From NCBI RefSeq assembly GCF_000478275.1, contig NZ_ASJB01000043.1, positions 124,001 through 188,000 of the forward strand: DNA of 64,000 nt, given 5' to 3'. Under the pieces are notes generated by a model. The model ran no database searches. It was not told where the DNA came from and was given only the letters and a program-made list of their open reading frames with translations. Positions 9,658 to 18,327 of this stretch are shown here, piece by piece. How positions within the stretch are numbered: position 1 is the stretch's first letter; each line of letters starts with the position of its first letter. The position numbers were made by a program, and so were the translations under genes. Source of the DNA: Amycolatopsis orientalis DSM 40040 = KCTC 9412 (lineage in GTDB: Bacteria; Actinomycetota; Actinomycetes; Mycobacteriales; Pseudonocardiaceae).

Positions 9658-9703
9658 GTCGTGAGTGGTAAGTGTCGTTCTAACGACACTTACCACTCAC
9701 GAC
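9658..9703. repeat. Family A intergenic palindrome, copy 2
   Basis: Perfect inverted repeat with 22-bp arms and a 2-nt centre, between the convergent sahH and HTH-regulator genes. All 46 nt are identical to 48422-48467. The 160 nt between the sahH stop and this copy hold an eroded GAAGGGGCCTTTCATT stretch (9506-9522) but no gene. Confidence 0.9.
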
Positions 9704-9730
9704 ACCCCCACCTCGGAACCCAGCGTCCTG

Positions 9731-9934
9731 CGCTGGAAATTCGTGCTGGAAGTGGGTGCTCGCCTTGTGGCCGAGTTCCGCCCCCAATCACGTGAGTGTC
9801 GCTTCCAGTCACGGGTGTGTCCCTCTGGATCACGCGAGTTCGGCACTCGTGGTACCTGGGCGCGAGAGATCTGTGCCCAGAGACGGAACTCGCGTGATGG
9901 GAAGGAGCCAGACTTCCGGTACGAACTTCCGGCG
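9731..9934. repeat. Large imperfect inverted repeat, possible miniature-element relic
   Basis: CGCTGGAAATTCGTGCTGGAAGT region (9731-9753) is the imperfect reverse complement of 9912-9934 (19 of 23 match). Inside are a perfect 13-bp pair (9829-9841 with 9886-9898, core CACGCGAGTTC) and a 6-bp pair (9856-9861 with 9875-9880). No convincing ORF lies in the element. It fills the rest of the 473-nt gap between sahH and the HTH gene. Confidence 0.6.
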
Positions 9935-9969
9935 AGCGACACCAGGGTGAAAAAGGCTCATTGCACGCG

Positions 9970-11043
9970 CTAGCGCCACTCGACCTCGATGCCGGCCAGC
10001 CCCGGTCCGGCGTCGCTGAAGTAGCCGCTGGTCACGCCGCCCATGTCGCACGGCAGCTCCTCGGATTCGACGGGCACGGCGTCGTCGCGCGTCCGGAACT
10101 GCCGGGTGCAGCGGGCGGGCAGCGCGCCGAGCGCGAACTTCAGCTGCACGAGGTAGCTGGAGCACTGGTCCCGCAGCATCCGGAAGTACCCGGGCGACGC
10201 GGTGCCGGAGTCGTCGCGGACCTCGAAGCAGAAGACGTGGATCTCGCCCTCGGCGAGTTTCCGGTCGAAAAGCAGTTCGGTCGCCATCGTCTCGGCCTCG
10301 GCGTTGCGCCGGATCCGCCCGACGCGGCAGCCCTCCGCGGTGATCAGCTCGACGTCGCCGATATGGCAGCCGGGATCACCGTTGTAGACCGTGACGTACC
10401 GGTCCGGGCCGTGGCGGCGCGCCCGGCACACCAGCCGCGTGTGCAGGGCGACCTGCCGGTGCGCGGCGTCGAAGGTGATCGTGTCGTGGACAGCGAGCAT
10501 CTCCAGGTCGGCGTTGTAGCGGTTGGACGACGGATACGCGCCCAGCTCGGCCAGCAGCTGGTCGACGATCGAGCCCATGTCGCCGGACCGGATGTCGTGG
10601 AACGACGCGGCCATCTGGTGCCCGCGCGCCCGCCCGGTCCGCGGCCCGATCAGCACGACGAGCGCGTCGGGGGGCAGTTGCAGCACCGATTCGAGGGCGC
10701 GGACCGCCGGGAGCGCCTTGGGTACCTCCGGCTGGCGCAATCCGCGTTGCCAGTAGCTCAACGTCGACTGTCCGATTTGGACACCGCGGAGGCCGAGGTG
10801 GGCGCGGAGCCGGGCGAGCGAGAGGCCGCGGTAGGCGATCGCCTGCCGCAGCGCATGGTGGAACTCGCCGCTGCGCAGGGCTTCGACCAGCTCTTTGGGC
10901 AGGGCTTCGAGGGGTTGGCGCCGTGTTCCGTCGATCATCGTCGAGGTGTCCACGTTCGATGCACGCTTCCCCGTCGAGAACGCGTCAGCCCCGTTCGAGG
11001 CGTGCTTTCCCGCTGAGAACGCATCAGCACTCTCTCGTGTCAC
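9970..11043 (-). CDS. Helix-turn-helix (XRE-like) transcriptional regulator with uncharacterised C-terminal domain
   Basis: A 357-residue regulator. Residues about 55-130 form an HTH domain (LARLRAHLGLRG...IGQSTLSYWQRGLRQP), followed by a segment ending LQLPPDALVVLIGPR. The remaining 215 residues are a predicted effector domain I cannot name. GTG 11043 is chosen because AAAGGA sits 6 nt upstream. ATG 10938 is an alternative that would drop an N-terminal stretch of two tandem 13-residue repeats (ADAFSxGKxASN). It is divergent from the cysteine peptidase operon. Five GTGAAC half-sites between them suggest it controls itself and that operon. Stop codon 9970-9972 lies next to the large inverted repeat. 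Confidence 0.7.
   Translation of the reverse strand: MTRESADAFSAGKHASNGADAFSTGKRASNVDTSTMIDGTRRQPLEALPKELVEALRSGEFHHALRQAIAYRGLSLARLRAHLGLRGVQIGQSTLSYWQRGLRQPEVPKALPAVRALESVLQLPPDALVVLIGPRTGRARGHQMAASFHDIRSGDMGSIVDQLLAELGAYPSSNRYNADLEMLAVHDTITFDAAHRQVALHTRLVCRARRHGPDRYVTVYNGDPGCHIGDVELITAEGCRVGRIRRNAEAETMATELLFDRKLAEGEIHVFCFEVRDDSGTASPGYFRMLRDQCSSYLVQLKFALGALPARCTRQFRTRDDAVPVESEELPCDMGGVTSGYFSDAGPGLAGIEVEWR
10953..11030. repeat. Two tandem 39-bp direct repeats
   Basis: 10953-10991 and 10992-11030 match at 31 of 39 positions (both start CGTTCGA). At 39 nt they keep the reading frame and add two 13-residue units to the N-terminus of the HTH regulator if translation starts at 11043; otherwise they lie in its 5' leader. 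Confidence 0.8.
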
Positions 11044-11080
11044 CGCTCGTCCTTTCACCAGACCAGTGTGTGCGCTGAGC

Positions 11081-11243
11081 GTGAACACTGCGGAACGTTC
11101 ACGTTAGCAGCGCACTGTGAACACTACGTCCCCCGTTCGGGGTGGTTGACCCCGGAAGAGTGACCGTTCCGGGGTGTGGAAACGCCCCGGAACGGTCCGT
11201 TCCGCCGAGTGCCCATCTTGCTCTCCGTGAACCTTCTGTTCAC
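11081..11243. promoter_or_regulatory. Cluster of GTGAAC half-sites between divergent genes (candidate operators)
   Basis: GTGAAC occurs at 11081-11086, 11117-11122 and 11227-11232. Its complement GTTCAC occurs at 11097-11102 and 11238-11243. They form GTGAAC-N10-GTTCAC 38 nt upstream of the HTH gene start and GTGAAC-N5-GTTCAC 44 nt upstream of the peptidase start. The two outer sites near the HTH gene extend to GTGAACACT. Binding by the neighbouring HTH protein is inferred. The remainder of 11044-11287 holds no gene. Confidence 0.55.
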
Positions 11244-11287
11244 CGTTGTGACCACATTGGTTCGCCATGGTGACCAGGAGGCCCGTC

Positions 11288-11878
11288 GTGCCTGTGTTCT
11301 CGAGCAGGGTTTGCGCCGCGGGCGCCGTGACGCTCGCGGCGTGGCTCGCGGTCCAGACCCCGGCGAGCGCGCTGCCCTCGCCGCCGGTCCGTCAACTCCC
11401 CGCCTACCAGAACCCCATCGTCATGCAGGTGCAGGAAAAGTCGCAGTGGTGCTGGGTGGCTTCCGGGAACACCATCGCCGCGCACCACGGCGTGACCGTC
11501 GCCCAGAACGAATTCTGCCGGATCGCCCACGACGAGCGGCGCCCGGACTGCGCGGACCGCCCCGGCACGCTGGGCGACGTCCGCCGCGCGTTCGGCAAGC
11601 TCGGCTTCTCGGCCCCGGGGAACTACGTCAAGGGACGCATCACGTACTCCGCCGTGCAGGCCCAGACCGGCGCCGGTCAGCCGGTGCAGACCCGGGTCGG
11701 CTGGGCCGCGGGCGGCGGCCACATGCACGTCCTCTACGGCTACGACGCCGGCCGGAAGTGGGTCTCGTGGGGGGATCCACTGCCCACCGGCAACCGCTAC
11801 AACTGGTCGACCTACGACTACTACGCCGGCAACCGGTCCTTCACCTGGACCCACACCCTCACCGGGATCCGGCGATGA
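11288..11878 (+). CDS. Secreted papain-like cysteine peptidase (C70/C39-like)
   Basis: A 196-residue protein: signal peptide (SRVCAAGAVTLAAWLAVQTPASA), then a papain-like fold. The active-site block is KSQWCWVASGNTIAAHHG with the catalytic Cys in QWCW. The His comes in GGGHMHVLYGYD and the final acidic/polar element in WVSWGDPLP. This matches PF12385-type papain-like proteases; the natural substrate is unknown. GTG 11288 has AGGAGG 6 nt upstream, a far better start than ATG 11267, which would place the Shine-Dalgarno inside the gene. The stop overlaps the start of the next gene (ATGA), so the two are translationally coupled and presumably act together outside the cytoplasm. Confidence 0.8.
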   Translation: MPVFSSRVCAAGAVTLAAWLAVQTPASALPSPPVRQLPAYQNPIVMQVQEKSQWCWVASGNTIAAHHGVTVAQNEFCRIAHDERRPDCADRPGTLGDVRRAFGKLGFSAPGNYVKGRITYSAVQAQTGAGQPVQTRVGWAAGGGHMHVLYGYDAGRKWVSWGDPLPTGNRYNWSTYDYYAGNRSFTWTHTLTGIRR

Positions 11879-12642
11879 GCGCGCGGCGGATCCTCGGGCT
11901 CGCCGGCCTGGTCGCGATGGTCCTGCTGATGTCGGCGCCCGGAGCGCGCGCGGACCAACTGTCGAGTGAAGATCTCGCGGCCGCGAAGGCGGCTGCCGAC
12001 GATCCCACGCTGCGTGCCGAGATCGGCCGCTTCTTCATCCAGACGAGTGGATCGGGTCGGGCGCCGTCGGTCAGCGTCGTCGACGAAACCTTCCCGGTTT
12101 ACGAGCTTTCGAGGGATTTCGTCGCCGGTGACGGCGCGGTCGCCGGGCAACTCGCGTACGTCGCCGTCCCGGTGACGGCGTCCGACGGGCAGACCGCGAC
12201 CCTCTGGTCGGTCCGCGGTGACGACGGCGCCTGGCGGGTCGGCAACATCGCGTCGGGCGACCGGGAGAGCGCGCTGGCCCGGCGGCTGCCCGCAGGCGCG
12301 ACGCTGCTCCACGAACCCCAGGTCGACGCCTGGTACGCGCTGCGCGACGGCCGGGTGACGCTGCTCGACGCGGGCGCCGGCGGCTACGCGGCCGGTACGT
12401 CGGCCACGCTCGCTGAGTACCAGAAGACGGTCTCCGGCCGGTACGGCGCGATGCTCGCGGGCTCGCCCTACGCCCAGGAAGGCAAGGCCGGCGGTTACAA
12501 CGCCCAGGTGATGCCTCGCGGCGACGGCGGTCCCGCGCCCGACGCGCAGGACACCGGCTTCGTCCCGCTGCTGATCTTCGGCGGGCTGCTCCTCATCGGT
12601 ATCGCCGGCTTCTTCCTGCACTCGAAGCGGCGCGTCCCCTAG
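11875..12642 (+). CDS. Exported, C-terminally membrane-anchored protein of unknown function
   Basis: A 255-residue protein starting at an ATG that overlaps the peptidase stop. It has a signal peptide (RRILGLAGLVAMVLLMSAPGARA) and an extracytoplasmic region of about 195 residues with no family I recognise. A short glycine-rich linker leads to one C-terminal hydrophobic helix (FVPLLIFGGLLLIGIAGFFL) with a basic tail HSKRRVP. The topology is that of a surface-anchored factor. Tight coupling to the cysteine peptidase suggests it is a propeptide-like inhibitor, anchor or substrate for that enzyme; this is an inference from position only. No catalytic motif is visible. Confidence 0.65.
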   Translation: MSARRILGLAGLVAMVLLMSAPGARADQLSSEDLAAAKAAADDPTLRAEIGRFFIQTSGSGRAPSVSVVDETFPVYELSRDFVAGDGAVAGQLAYVAVPVTASDGQTATLWSVRGDDGAWRVGNIASGDRESALARRLPAGATLLHEPQVDAWYALRDGRVTLLDAGAGGYAAGTSATLAEYQKTVSGRYGAMLAGSPYAQEGKAGGYNAQVMPRGDGGPAPDAQDTGFVPLLIFGGLLLIGIAGFFLHSKRRVP

Positions 12643-12713
12643 CGGACCGGTGGGCCGGACGTGAGCTGACCCGTCTGGCCCGCCGGTCGACCACCGCGTC
12701 ATAGGGTGTCGGT

Positions 12714-13355
12714 GTGGGAAAACTCGTGGTGATCGAAGGTTTGGACGGCGCCGGGAAGCGGACGCTCGCCGACGCGCTGACCGGTGCGCTGAACGCCGCC
12801 GGAGCGAGCGTCACGTCGATCGCGTTCCCGCGCTACGGCGAAAGCGTGCACGCCGACCTCGTGCACGAGGCGCTGCACCGCGGGCACGGCGACCTCGCCG
12901 ACTCCGTGTACGGCATGGCGATGCTCTACGCGCTCGACCGCCGGGGCGCGGCGGACGAGATCCGCGCCCGGCTCGACGATCACGACGTCGTGCTGCTCGA
13001 CAGGTACGTCGCGTCGAACGCGGCGTACGGCGCCGCCCGGCTCCACCAGGGCGCGGACGGTGAGTTCGTCCGGTGGCTCCGCGGCCTGGAGATCGACCGG
13101 TTCGGGCTGCCGGTGCCCGCCGCGCATCTGCTGCTGCGGGTCACCGCCGACGTCGCCGCCGAACGCGCGCAGCGCCGAGCGGAGGGCGACGCCGCCCGTG
13201 CCCGGGATTCCTTCGAGACCGACGACGCGCTCCAGAAGCGGTGCTCGGTGGTCTACGACGAACTCGCCGCGGCAGGCTGGCTCGCGCCTTGGCACGTCCT
13301 CGACGGCGTCGCCGGTGTCGATGCCGCCGCGCTGGCCGCCACCCTTCGCGTTTAG
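12714..13355 (+). CDS. tmk: Thymidylate kinase (dTMP kinase)
   Basis: A 213-residue cytoplasmic enzyme that phosphorylates dTMP to dTDP for DNA synthesis. The P-loop is EGLDGAGKRT, with Arg before Thr as in the M. tuberculosis enzyme. DVVLLDRYVASNAAYGAAR carries the DR motif, and a lid region (AERAQRRAEGDAARARDSFE) follows. GTG 12714 gives the expected N-terminus. In M. tuberculosis tmk directly precedes mtrA; here the demethylation cluster (13.4-20.9 kb) is inserted between them. The stop codon (TAG 13353-13355) lies in the outer part of a family B palindrome, so the end of the gene was probably set by that repeat. Confidence 0.95.
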   Translation: MGKLVVIEGLDGAGKRTLADALTGALNAAGASVTSIAFPRYGESVHADLVHEALHRGHGDLADSVYGMAMLYALDRRGAADEIRARLDDHDVVLLDRYVASNAAYGAARLHQGADGEFVRWLRGLEIDRFGLPVPAAHLLLRVTADVAAERAQRRAEGDAARARDSFETDDALQKRCSVVYDELAAAGWLAPWHVLDGVAGVDAAALAATLRV

Positions 13356-13410
13356 TCCTCTGGATGCGGTACTTGCGCGCGCAACTACCGCATTCAGTCC
13401 TCTAGATGCG
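13356..13410. repeat. Family B palindrome, copy 1 (rearranged)
   Basis: CTGGATGCGGTACTTGCGC (13360-13378) pairs with 13379-13397 with two mismatches. Outside, TCCTCTAGATGCG (13398-13410) repeats TCCTCTGGATGCG (13356-13368) directly rather than inverted, unlike the other copies. It separates convergent tmk and Rieske genes and contains the stop of the Rieske gene. Confidence 0.8.
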
Positions 13411-14497
13411 TGAGTAGCCAGGTGTGGAACTCGCCGATGTGGTGCTCCGAGGGCATCAGGACCCCGCCTCCGGCGTAGGCGCGGGACGCCATCGCGGGCT
13501 GGCAGCGTTCACAAGCGTCGAAGTCCTGCTCGTTGACGCGGTGGAACAACTCCACCGACCTCGACACGTCCCGGCCGGACTCGACGACCTCCTTCGAGTA
13601 CAGCCAGTCGCATTCCACGACCGTCCGGTCCGGCGCGAGCGGGTACATCCGGTGGAAGATCACGTGGTCCGGCACCAGGTTCACGAACACCTGCGGCCGG
13701 ATGGTGATCGCGTAGTACCGCCTGTCCTGCTCACTCGCGACGCCGTCGAGCCGCGCGAAGCCCGAACCACCGTCGATGGTGAACCCGTCGACGTCCTCGC
13801 CGAATTCGGCGCCGTGCCCGACGAAGTACTGTGCCGCGTATCCATCGGCGAACTCGGGCAGCACCTCGGTCAGCTCGGGGTGGATCGTCGCGCAGTGGTA
13901 GCACTCCATGAAGTTCTCGACGATCAGCTTCCAGTTCGCCTTGACGTCGTAGGTGATCCGGCGCCCGACCGAAAGCCCGTCCAGGCCGTAGCGCTCGATC
14001 GACTCGACGTCGCCCAGCCGCTCGCGGACCGCGCCGACGACGTCGGCCTCGAACGACGGCGGGTCCGCGGCGAGGCAGACCCACGCGTAACCCAGCCATT
14101 CCCGCAAGCGCACGGAGTGCAGTCCGTAGCCGGTGCGGTCGATGTCCGGCAGGCTCGCCAGGTTCGGCGCCGCGATCAGCTTCCCGTCGAGCCCGTACGT
14201 CCACGCGTGGTAGGAGCACTGGAACGCCCGTTTCACCGTGCCCGACTCCTCGGTGCACAGCCGCGCGCCCCGATGACGGCAGACATTCAAGAACGCTCGC
14301 AGCCCGCCGTCCCGGCCGCGGCTGACGATGACGCTCTCGCGTCCGATTCGGACGGTCCGGAAGTCTCCCGCCGAGGGCAGATCCGCCGAACGTACCGCGC
14401 AGAACCACTTCCGCTCGAAGAGCTTTTCCTGCTCGGCCGCGAAGATCCCGGGATTCGTGTAGTAGCCGCCCGCCAGTGTCGGGATGAGACTCGTCAT
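13394..14497 (-). CDS. Rieske-type ring-hydroxylating/N-demethylating oxygenase, alpha subunit (GbcA-like)
   Basis: A 367-residue oxygenase. The Rieske [2Fe-2S] site is CRHRGARL...CSYHAW (about residues 80-105). The mononuclear iron site is [15 protein letters not shown] (about 200-215), the N-x-x-E-x-Y-H-x4-H pattern of choline, carnitine, stachydrine and glycine-betaine monooxygenases. ATG 14497 overlaps the stop of the upstream flavoprotein gene (ATGA), so it is the last gene of a three-gene coupled operon. Partners that oxidise dimethylglycine and sarcosine favour glycine betaine as substrate; other quaternary amines remain possible. Electrons probably come from the Rieske ferredoxin and reductase encoded at 19.3-20.9 kb. 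The last residues (HLED) and stop are formed by a palindromic repeat. Confidence 0.85.
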   Translation of the reverse strand: MTSLIPTLAGGYYTNPGIFAAEQEKLFERKWFCAVRSADLPSAGDFRTVRIGRESVIVSRGRDGGLRAFLNVCRHRGARLCTEESGTVKRAFQCSYHAWTYGLDGKLIAAPNLASLPDIDRTGYGLHSVRLREWLGYAWVCLAADPPSFEADVVGAVRERLGDVESIERYGLDGLSVGRRITYDVKANWKLIVENFMECYHCATIHPELTEVLPEFADGYAAQYFVGHGAEFGEDVDGFTIDGGSGFARLDGVASEQDRRYYAITIRPQVFVNLVPDHVIFHRMYPLAPDRTVVECDWLYSKEVVESGRDVSRSVELFHRVNEQDFDACERCQPAMASRAYAGGGVLMPSEHHIGEFHTWLLTHLED

Positions 14498-15639
14498 CTC
14501 GGGACTCCGGCGAAGCGGGCCGGGTCGAACAGGGCGATCGGATGCGCGGTGGCGCCGTCCACCACCAGATCGGCGAGCACCTCGCCGACGACGGGCACGA
14601 ACTTGAACCCGTGCCCGGAAAATCCGCAGGCGATCACCACGCGTTCGTGGGTGGGATGACGGGAGATGACGAAATGCTCGTCCGGGGTGTTCGTGTACAT
14701 ACAGGTCGCCGCGCGCAGGAAGGTCCCGGGCAACGTCGGCATCTTCCGGCCGACGAACGCGGAGATCTCGGCGACCTCTTCGGCGTGCACCGTCCGGTCG
14801 ATGGTCTCCGGCGTACACGTCTCGCCGCCGCGGAAGAACGCGACCTTGACGCTCCCGGCGTCGTCGTGTGACGGGAAGCCGTAGAACTGGCGGCCGTTCT
14901 CGCCCTCCCAGACATAGATCGGATGCCGTTCGGAGCGGAACGGCTCGGCCCCGCCCGAAGGCGCGAACCAGTACTGGACCTGGCGTTCGATGGTGAAGTC
15001 GACGCCGAGTTCGGTGAGCAGTTCCGGGGCCCAGGCGCCGGGGCAGATCACCAGTTGCCCGGCGGTGTGGAAGTTCTGCGACGTCCTGACCCGGACGCCG
15101 GTGGACGTCTGGTGCCACGAAAGGACCTTCTCCTCGTGGTGCAGCTCGGCTCCGGCCCGCGCGGCCAGCTGTAAATGTGCCGCCACACTGCCTTCCGGCA
15201 CCACGAATCCGGCGTTCTCCTCGTACAGCGCGATTTCGTCCTCGGCCGGATTCATCGTCGGGAACCGGCGCCGGACCTCGGCGGCGTCCAGTATCTCGTG
15301 CGGCAGACCCCATTTCCGTGCGCTCAGCAGGCTTCCCGACACCGTCCGGGAATCCGGGCCGCCGAGCATGATCCCGCCGCAGCGGGTGAAGATCTCGCGG
15401 CCGGAGTCGCGTTCGATCCCATCCCAGAGTTCGTGCGCGCGCACCAGCAGCGGGACGTACGCCGGGTCCTCGAAGTACGCCTGCCGGGTGACCCGCGAGC
15501 CGCCGTGGCTGGACCCGAGGCTGTGCACCGGCGCGAACTGGTCTATGCCCAGCACCCGCTGCCCGCGCCGGGCGAGCCGGTACGCGGCCGCGCTGCCCAT
15601 CCCGCCGAGGCCGATGACGATGACGTCGTATGCGCTCAT
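14494..15639 (-). CDS. Monomeric sarcosine oxidase / N-methyl amino acid oxidase family flavoprotein
   Basis: A 381-residue FAD enzyme of the MSOX/SolA family, which oxidatively removes an N-methyl group to give formaldehyde and hydrogen peroxide. The N-terminal dinucleotide fold is [23 protein letters not shown] sarcosine-oxidase-type SSHGGSR follows. The Cys that anchors FAD covalently is in [17 protein letters not shown] (about residue 305-320), and a C-terminal [11 protein letters not shown] completes the active site. Length matches the family (about 385). Both ends overlap neighbours by ATGA. In this operon sarcosine is the expected substrate, giving glycine. N-methyltryptophan or another N-methyl amine cannot be excluded. 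Confidence 0.85.
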   Translation of the reverse strand: MSAYDVIVIGLGGMGSAAAYRLARRGQRVLGIDQFAPVHSLGSSHGGSRVTRQAYFEDPAYVPLLVRAHELWDGIERDSGREIFTRCGGIMLGGPDSRTVSGSLLSARKWGLPHEILDAAEVRRRFPTMNPAEDEIALYEENAGFVVPEGSVAAHLQLAARAGAELHHEEKVLSWHQTSTGVRVRTSQNFHTAGQLVICPGAWAPELLTELGVDFTIERQVQYWFAPSGGAEPFRSERHPIYVWEGENGRQFYGFPSHDDAGSVKVAFFRGGETCTPETIDRTVHAEEVAEISAFVGRKMPTLPGTFLRAATCMYTNTPDEHFVISRHPTHERVVIACGFSGHGFKFVPVVGEVLADLVVDGATAHPIALFDPARFAGVPR

Positions 15640-18074
15640 GCGGCACTCCTGAGCCGGGTCATGCCGGGGTCGAACAGCGGTTCCCGGGCCACGATGGCGG
15701 GGATCCGCTCGCCGAAGTACTCGATCTCCAGCGGCGTGCCCGGCATCGATGACCCGGCGGGAAGCCACGCGTACGCGATGTTCTTCCCGACGCTGTAGCC
15801 GTACGCCGCACTGGTGACGTAGCCGACGGGACGGCCTTCGGCGTACACCGGTTCCTTCCCGAGTACGACGGAGTACGGATCGTCGATGGTGAGACAGGTC
15901 AGCTTCCTCGTGACGGTGTCTTCCGAGCGGCCCGCCAGCGCGTCCCGGCCGATGAAGTAGCCCTTGTCCATCCGCACGGCGAAGCCGAGTCCGGCCTCGA
16001 ACGGGTCGTGCTCCGCGGTGACGTCGGTGCCCCACAGGCGGTAGCCCTTCTCCAGCCGCATGCTGGAGAACGCGTCGCGTCCGGCGGCGATGACGCCGTG
16101 CTTTCGCCCGGCTTCCCAGAGCGTGTCCCACAGCTCGCGCCCGAGGTCGGCGCTCGTGTACAGCTCCCAGCCCAGTTCGCCCACATAGGACAGTCGCATC
16201 GCGGTCACCGGGACCTGGCCGATGTAGGCCTGTTTCGCCTTGAAGTAGCCCATGGCCTGGTGTGAGAAGTCCGTTGTGGACAGTGGTTGCAGCACCGCCC
16301 TCGCGAGCGGTCCCCACAGGCCGATACAACAGGTTCCCGGGGTGGTCTCGTGGATCTGCGCGGCGCCGTCACCGGGCAGATGCCGCCGCAGCCAGTCGAT
16401 GTCGATGGCGCTGTTGACCCCGACCTGGAACCGCTCGGCGCCGAGCCTGGCCACGGTCAGGTCGCCGCGCACGCCGCCGTCCTCGTCGAGCAGAAGGGTG
16501 TAGGTGACCGAACCGGGTTTCTTGTCGAGCTGGTTCGTGGTCATGGTCTGCAGGAACGGCAGCGCGCCGGGGCCGGTGACCTCCACGCGTTTCAGCGATG
16601 TCATGTCGAACATCGCGGCCCGCTGCCGCGCGACCAGTGCTTCGGCGCCGCCGATCGGTGACCAGTACCGCGCGGCCCAGTCGTTGCGGGCGGGGATGAG
16701 GTCGACCTCGGGCAGGTTCGCGTTCGCCTCGTACCAGTGCGGCCGTTCCCAGCCGCCCGCTTCGAGGAAGAACGCGCCGAGTTCCACTTGCCGCTCGTAG
16801 AACGGGCTCGTGCGCAGCGGCCGCGGTTCTTCCATGGGCTGCAACGGATGGACGATGTCGTAGACCTCGACGAAACTCCGGCAACTCCGTGTCATGACGT
16901 AGTCCGGGGCCAGCTGCACCCGCTCGAACCTGGCGAGGTCACAGCCGTGCAGATCCGTGCCGGGCTGACCGTCCACCAGCCACCGCGCCATCGCCCGCGC
17001 GACCCCGGCCGAATGCGTGATCCAGACGGCTTCGGCGACCCAGAACCCGTCGAGACCGGGATGTTCGCCCAGGAGCGGCATCCCGTCCGGGGTGAACGAG
17101 AACAGGCCGTTGATGCCCTCTTCGACCTTGGTCTCGCCGAGCGCGGGCAACAGGCCGACGGCGGCGGCCCAGGACGTCTCGAAGTCCGCCGGGGTGAACG
17201 CCAGTTCCGACGGCATCCCCTCTCCGGCACCGATCTCCTTGGCGGGCAACGGCATCGGCCGGTGTCCGTAGGCGCCGATACCGATCCTGTCGACGTGCTC
17301 ACGGAAGTAGAGATCGGCGTCCTGGTGCCGCAGGATCGGCCCGGTGGCCTCCTCGGTCACACCGGCGAGGGACGGCAGGGGACTGGTGCGCGCGTACTGA
17401 TGCGCCATCGGGACCAGCGGGATCACGAGGTCCACCAGTTCGCCGAGCAGCGGGCCCCACATCCCGGCGCAGGAGAGCACGACGTCCGCGCGGAAGCTCC
17501 CGGTGCCGGTGGTGACTCCGGTGACCCGCCCGCCCGCGCTTTCGATGCCGACGACCTTCTGGCGCGCGAGGAACTTCGCGCCGCGCCCGATCGCGCGACG
17601 AGCCTGCGCCTCGGCCGCACGCAGCGGGGCGGCCAGGCCGTCGGACGGGATGTGGAAGCCGCCGAGCACCTTGGCCGGATCGAGCAGCGGATGCAGCGCG
17701 GCGCACTCGTCCGGATCGACAAGCCTGCTTTCGACCCCTGACGCCGTCGCCCAGCCGTGCCGTCGGTTCAGATCGGCGAGCCGTTCCGGCGTCGTGGCCA
17801 CCTCCAGCCCGCCGACCGGCCGGAAGCACGGCTTCCCGTCGAGGTCGAGCGCGCCGTACTTGGCGACGGTGTACCGGGCGAACCCGGTCATCGCGCGGCA
17901 GCCGGTGGTCTGGAAGACCAGGCCGGGCGCATGCGAACTGGACCCGCCGGTGGTGAACAGGTCGCCCTGCTCCAGCACGGTGAGATCGGTCCAGCCGCGT
18001 TCGGTCAGTTCGTCGGCGATCGCGCAGCCGACGATACCGGCGCCGATCACGACCACACGGGGTCCGGGGGACAT
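15636..18074 (-). CDS. Dimethylglycine oxidase / sarcosine dehydrogenase-like FAD-GcvT fusion
   Basis: An 812-residue two-part enzyme. The N-terminal 430 residues are a DAO-type FAD domain ([21 protein letters not shown]). They include [12 protein letters not shown], whose His is the usual covalent FAD attachment site in dimethylglycine and sarcosine dehydrogenases. The C-terminal part is a GcvT/aminomethyltransferase-like folate domain ([33 protein letters not shown]). The family demethylates dimethylglycine and passes the carbon to tetrahydrofolate. ATG 18074 has AGGAGG about 10 nt upstream. It is first in the operon; about 70 nt before the start lies a TGTTGCG-N24-AGCAACA site, the same as near the divergent IclR gene. 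Confidence 0.88.
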   Translation of the reverse strand: MSPGPRVVVIGAGIVGCAIADELTERGWTDLTVLEQGDLFTTGGSSSHAPGLVFQTTGCRAMTGFARYTVAKYGALDLDGKPCFRPVGGLEVATTPERLADLNRRHGWATASGVESRLVDPDECAALHPLLDPAKVLGGFHIPSDGLAAPLRAAEAQARRAIGRGAKFLARQKVVGIESAGGRVTGVTTGTGSFRADVVLSCAGMWGPLLGELVDLVIPLVPMAHQYARTSPLPSLAGVTEEATGPILRHQDADLYFREHVDRIGIGAYGHRPMPLPAKEIGAGEGMPSELAFTPADFETSWAAAVGLLPALGETKVEEGINGLFSFTPDGMPLLGEHPGLDGFWVAEAVWITHSAGVARAMARWLVDGQPGTDLHGCDLARFERVQLAPDYVMTRSCRSFVEVYDIVHPLQPMEEPRPLRTSPFYERQVELGAFFLEAGGWERPHWYEANANLPEVDLIPARNDWAARYWSPIGGAEALVARQRAAMFDMTSLKRVEVTGPGALPFLQTMTTNQLDKKPGSVTYTLLLDEDGGVRGDLTVARLGAERFQVGVNSAIDIDWLRRHLPGDGAAQIHETTPGTCCIGLWGPLARAVLQPLSTTDFSHQAMGYFKAKQAYIGQVPVTAMRLSYVGELGWELYTSADLGRELWDTLWEAGRKHGVIAAGRDAFSSMRLEKGYRLWGTDVTAEHDPFEAGLGFAVRMDKGYFIGRDALAGRSEDTVTRKLTCLTIDDPYSVVLGKEPVYAEGRPVGYVTSAAYGYSVGKNIAYAWLPAGSSMPGTPLEIEYFGERIPAIVAREPLFDPGMTRLRSAA

Positions 18075-18142
18075 GGTGAGGGAACCTCCTGCCTGCCCGT
18101 GGGTGTCCACAGTGGACATGCGGGCATCGGGGTGACAGGCGT

Positions 18143-18180
18143 TGTTGCGGATGAGGCGCGGTGTTCCGTCTTCAGCAACA
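18143..18180. promoter_or_regulatory. Candidate IclR operator in front of the demethylation operon
   Basis: TGTTGCG (18143-18149), 24 nt, AGCAACA (18174-18180). Position is 69-106 nt upstream of the dimethylglycine-oxidase-like gene. Spacing and sequence match the site at 19194-19231. The rest of 18075-18239 shows no gene. Confidence 0.6.
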
Positions 18181-18239
18181 AAGTGCGGCACGTGCGGGCG
18201 CGCTGTCAAGAGCCGAAACGGTCGGCTGCTTCAACCCGC

Positions 18240-18300
18240 GCGCGCCATGAAAGGTCCTTTCCTTGCAAATTTCGCAAGGAAAGGACCTTTCATGGCGCGC
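18240..18300. repeat. Family C palindrome, copy 1
   Basis: Perfect 27-bp arms (18240-18266 and 18274-18300) around AAATTTC. The inner part CCATGAAAGGTCCTTTCC is shared with 53146-53198. It lies just after the IclR gene (read on the minus strand) and may end its transcript. Confidence 0.88.
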
Positions 18301-18327
18301 TGGAGGGGTGTGACAGGACCGGTCACC

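Noticed and set aside
16737-17741. Plus-strand open frame inside the dimethylglycine-oxidase-like gene
   Set aside because: Composition typical of antisense of a GC-rich gene; the minus-strand protein has FAD and GcvT domains in order.
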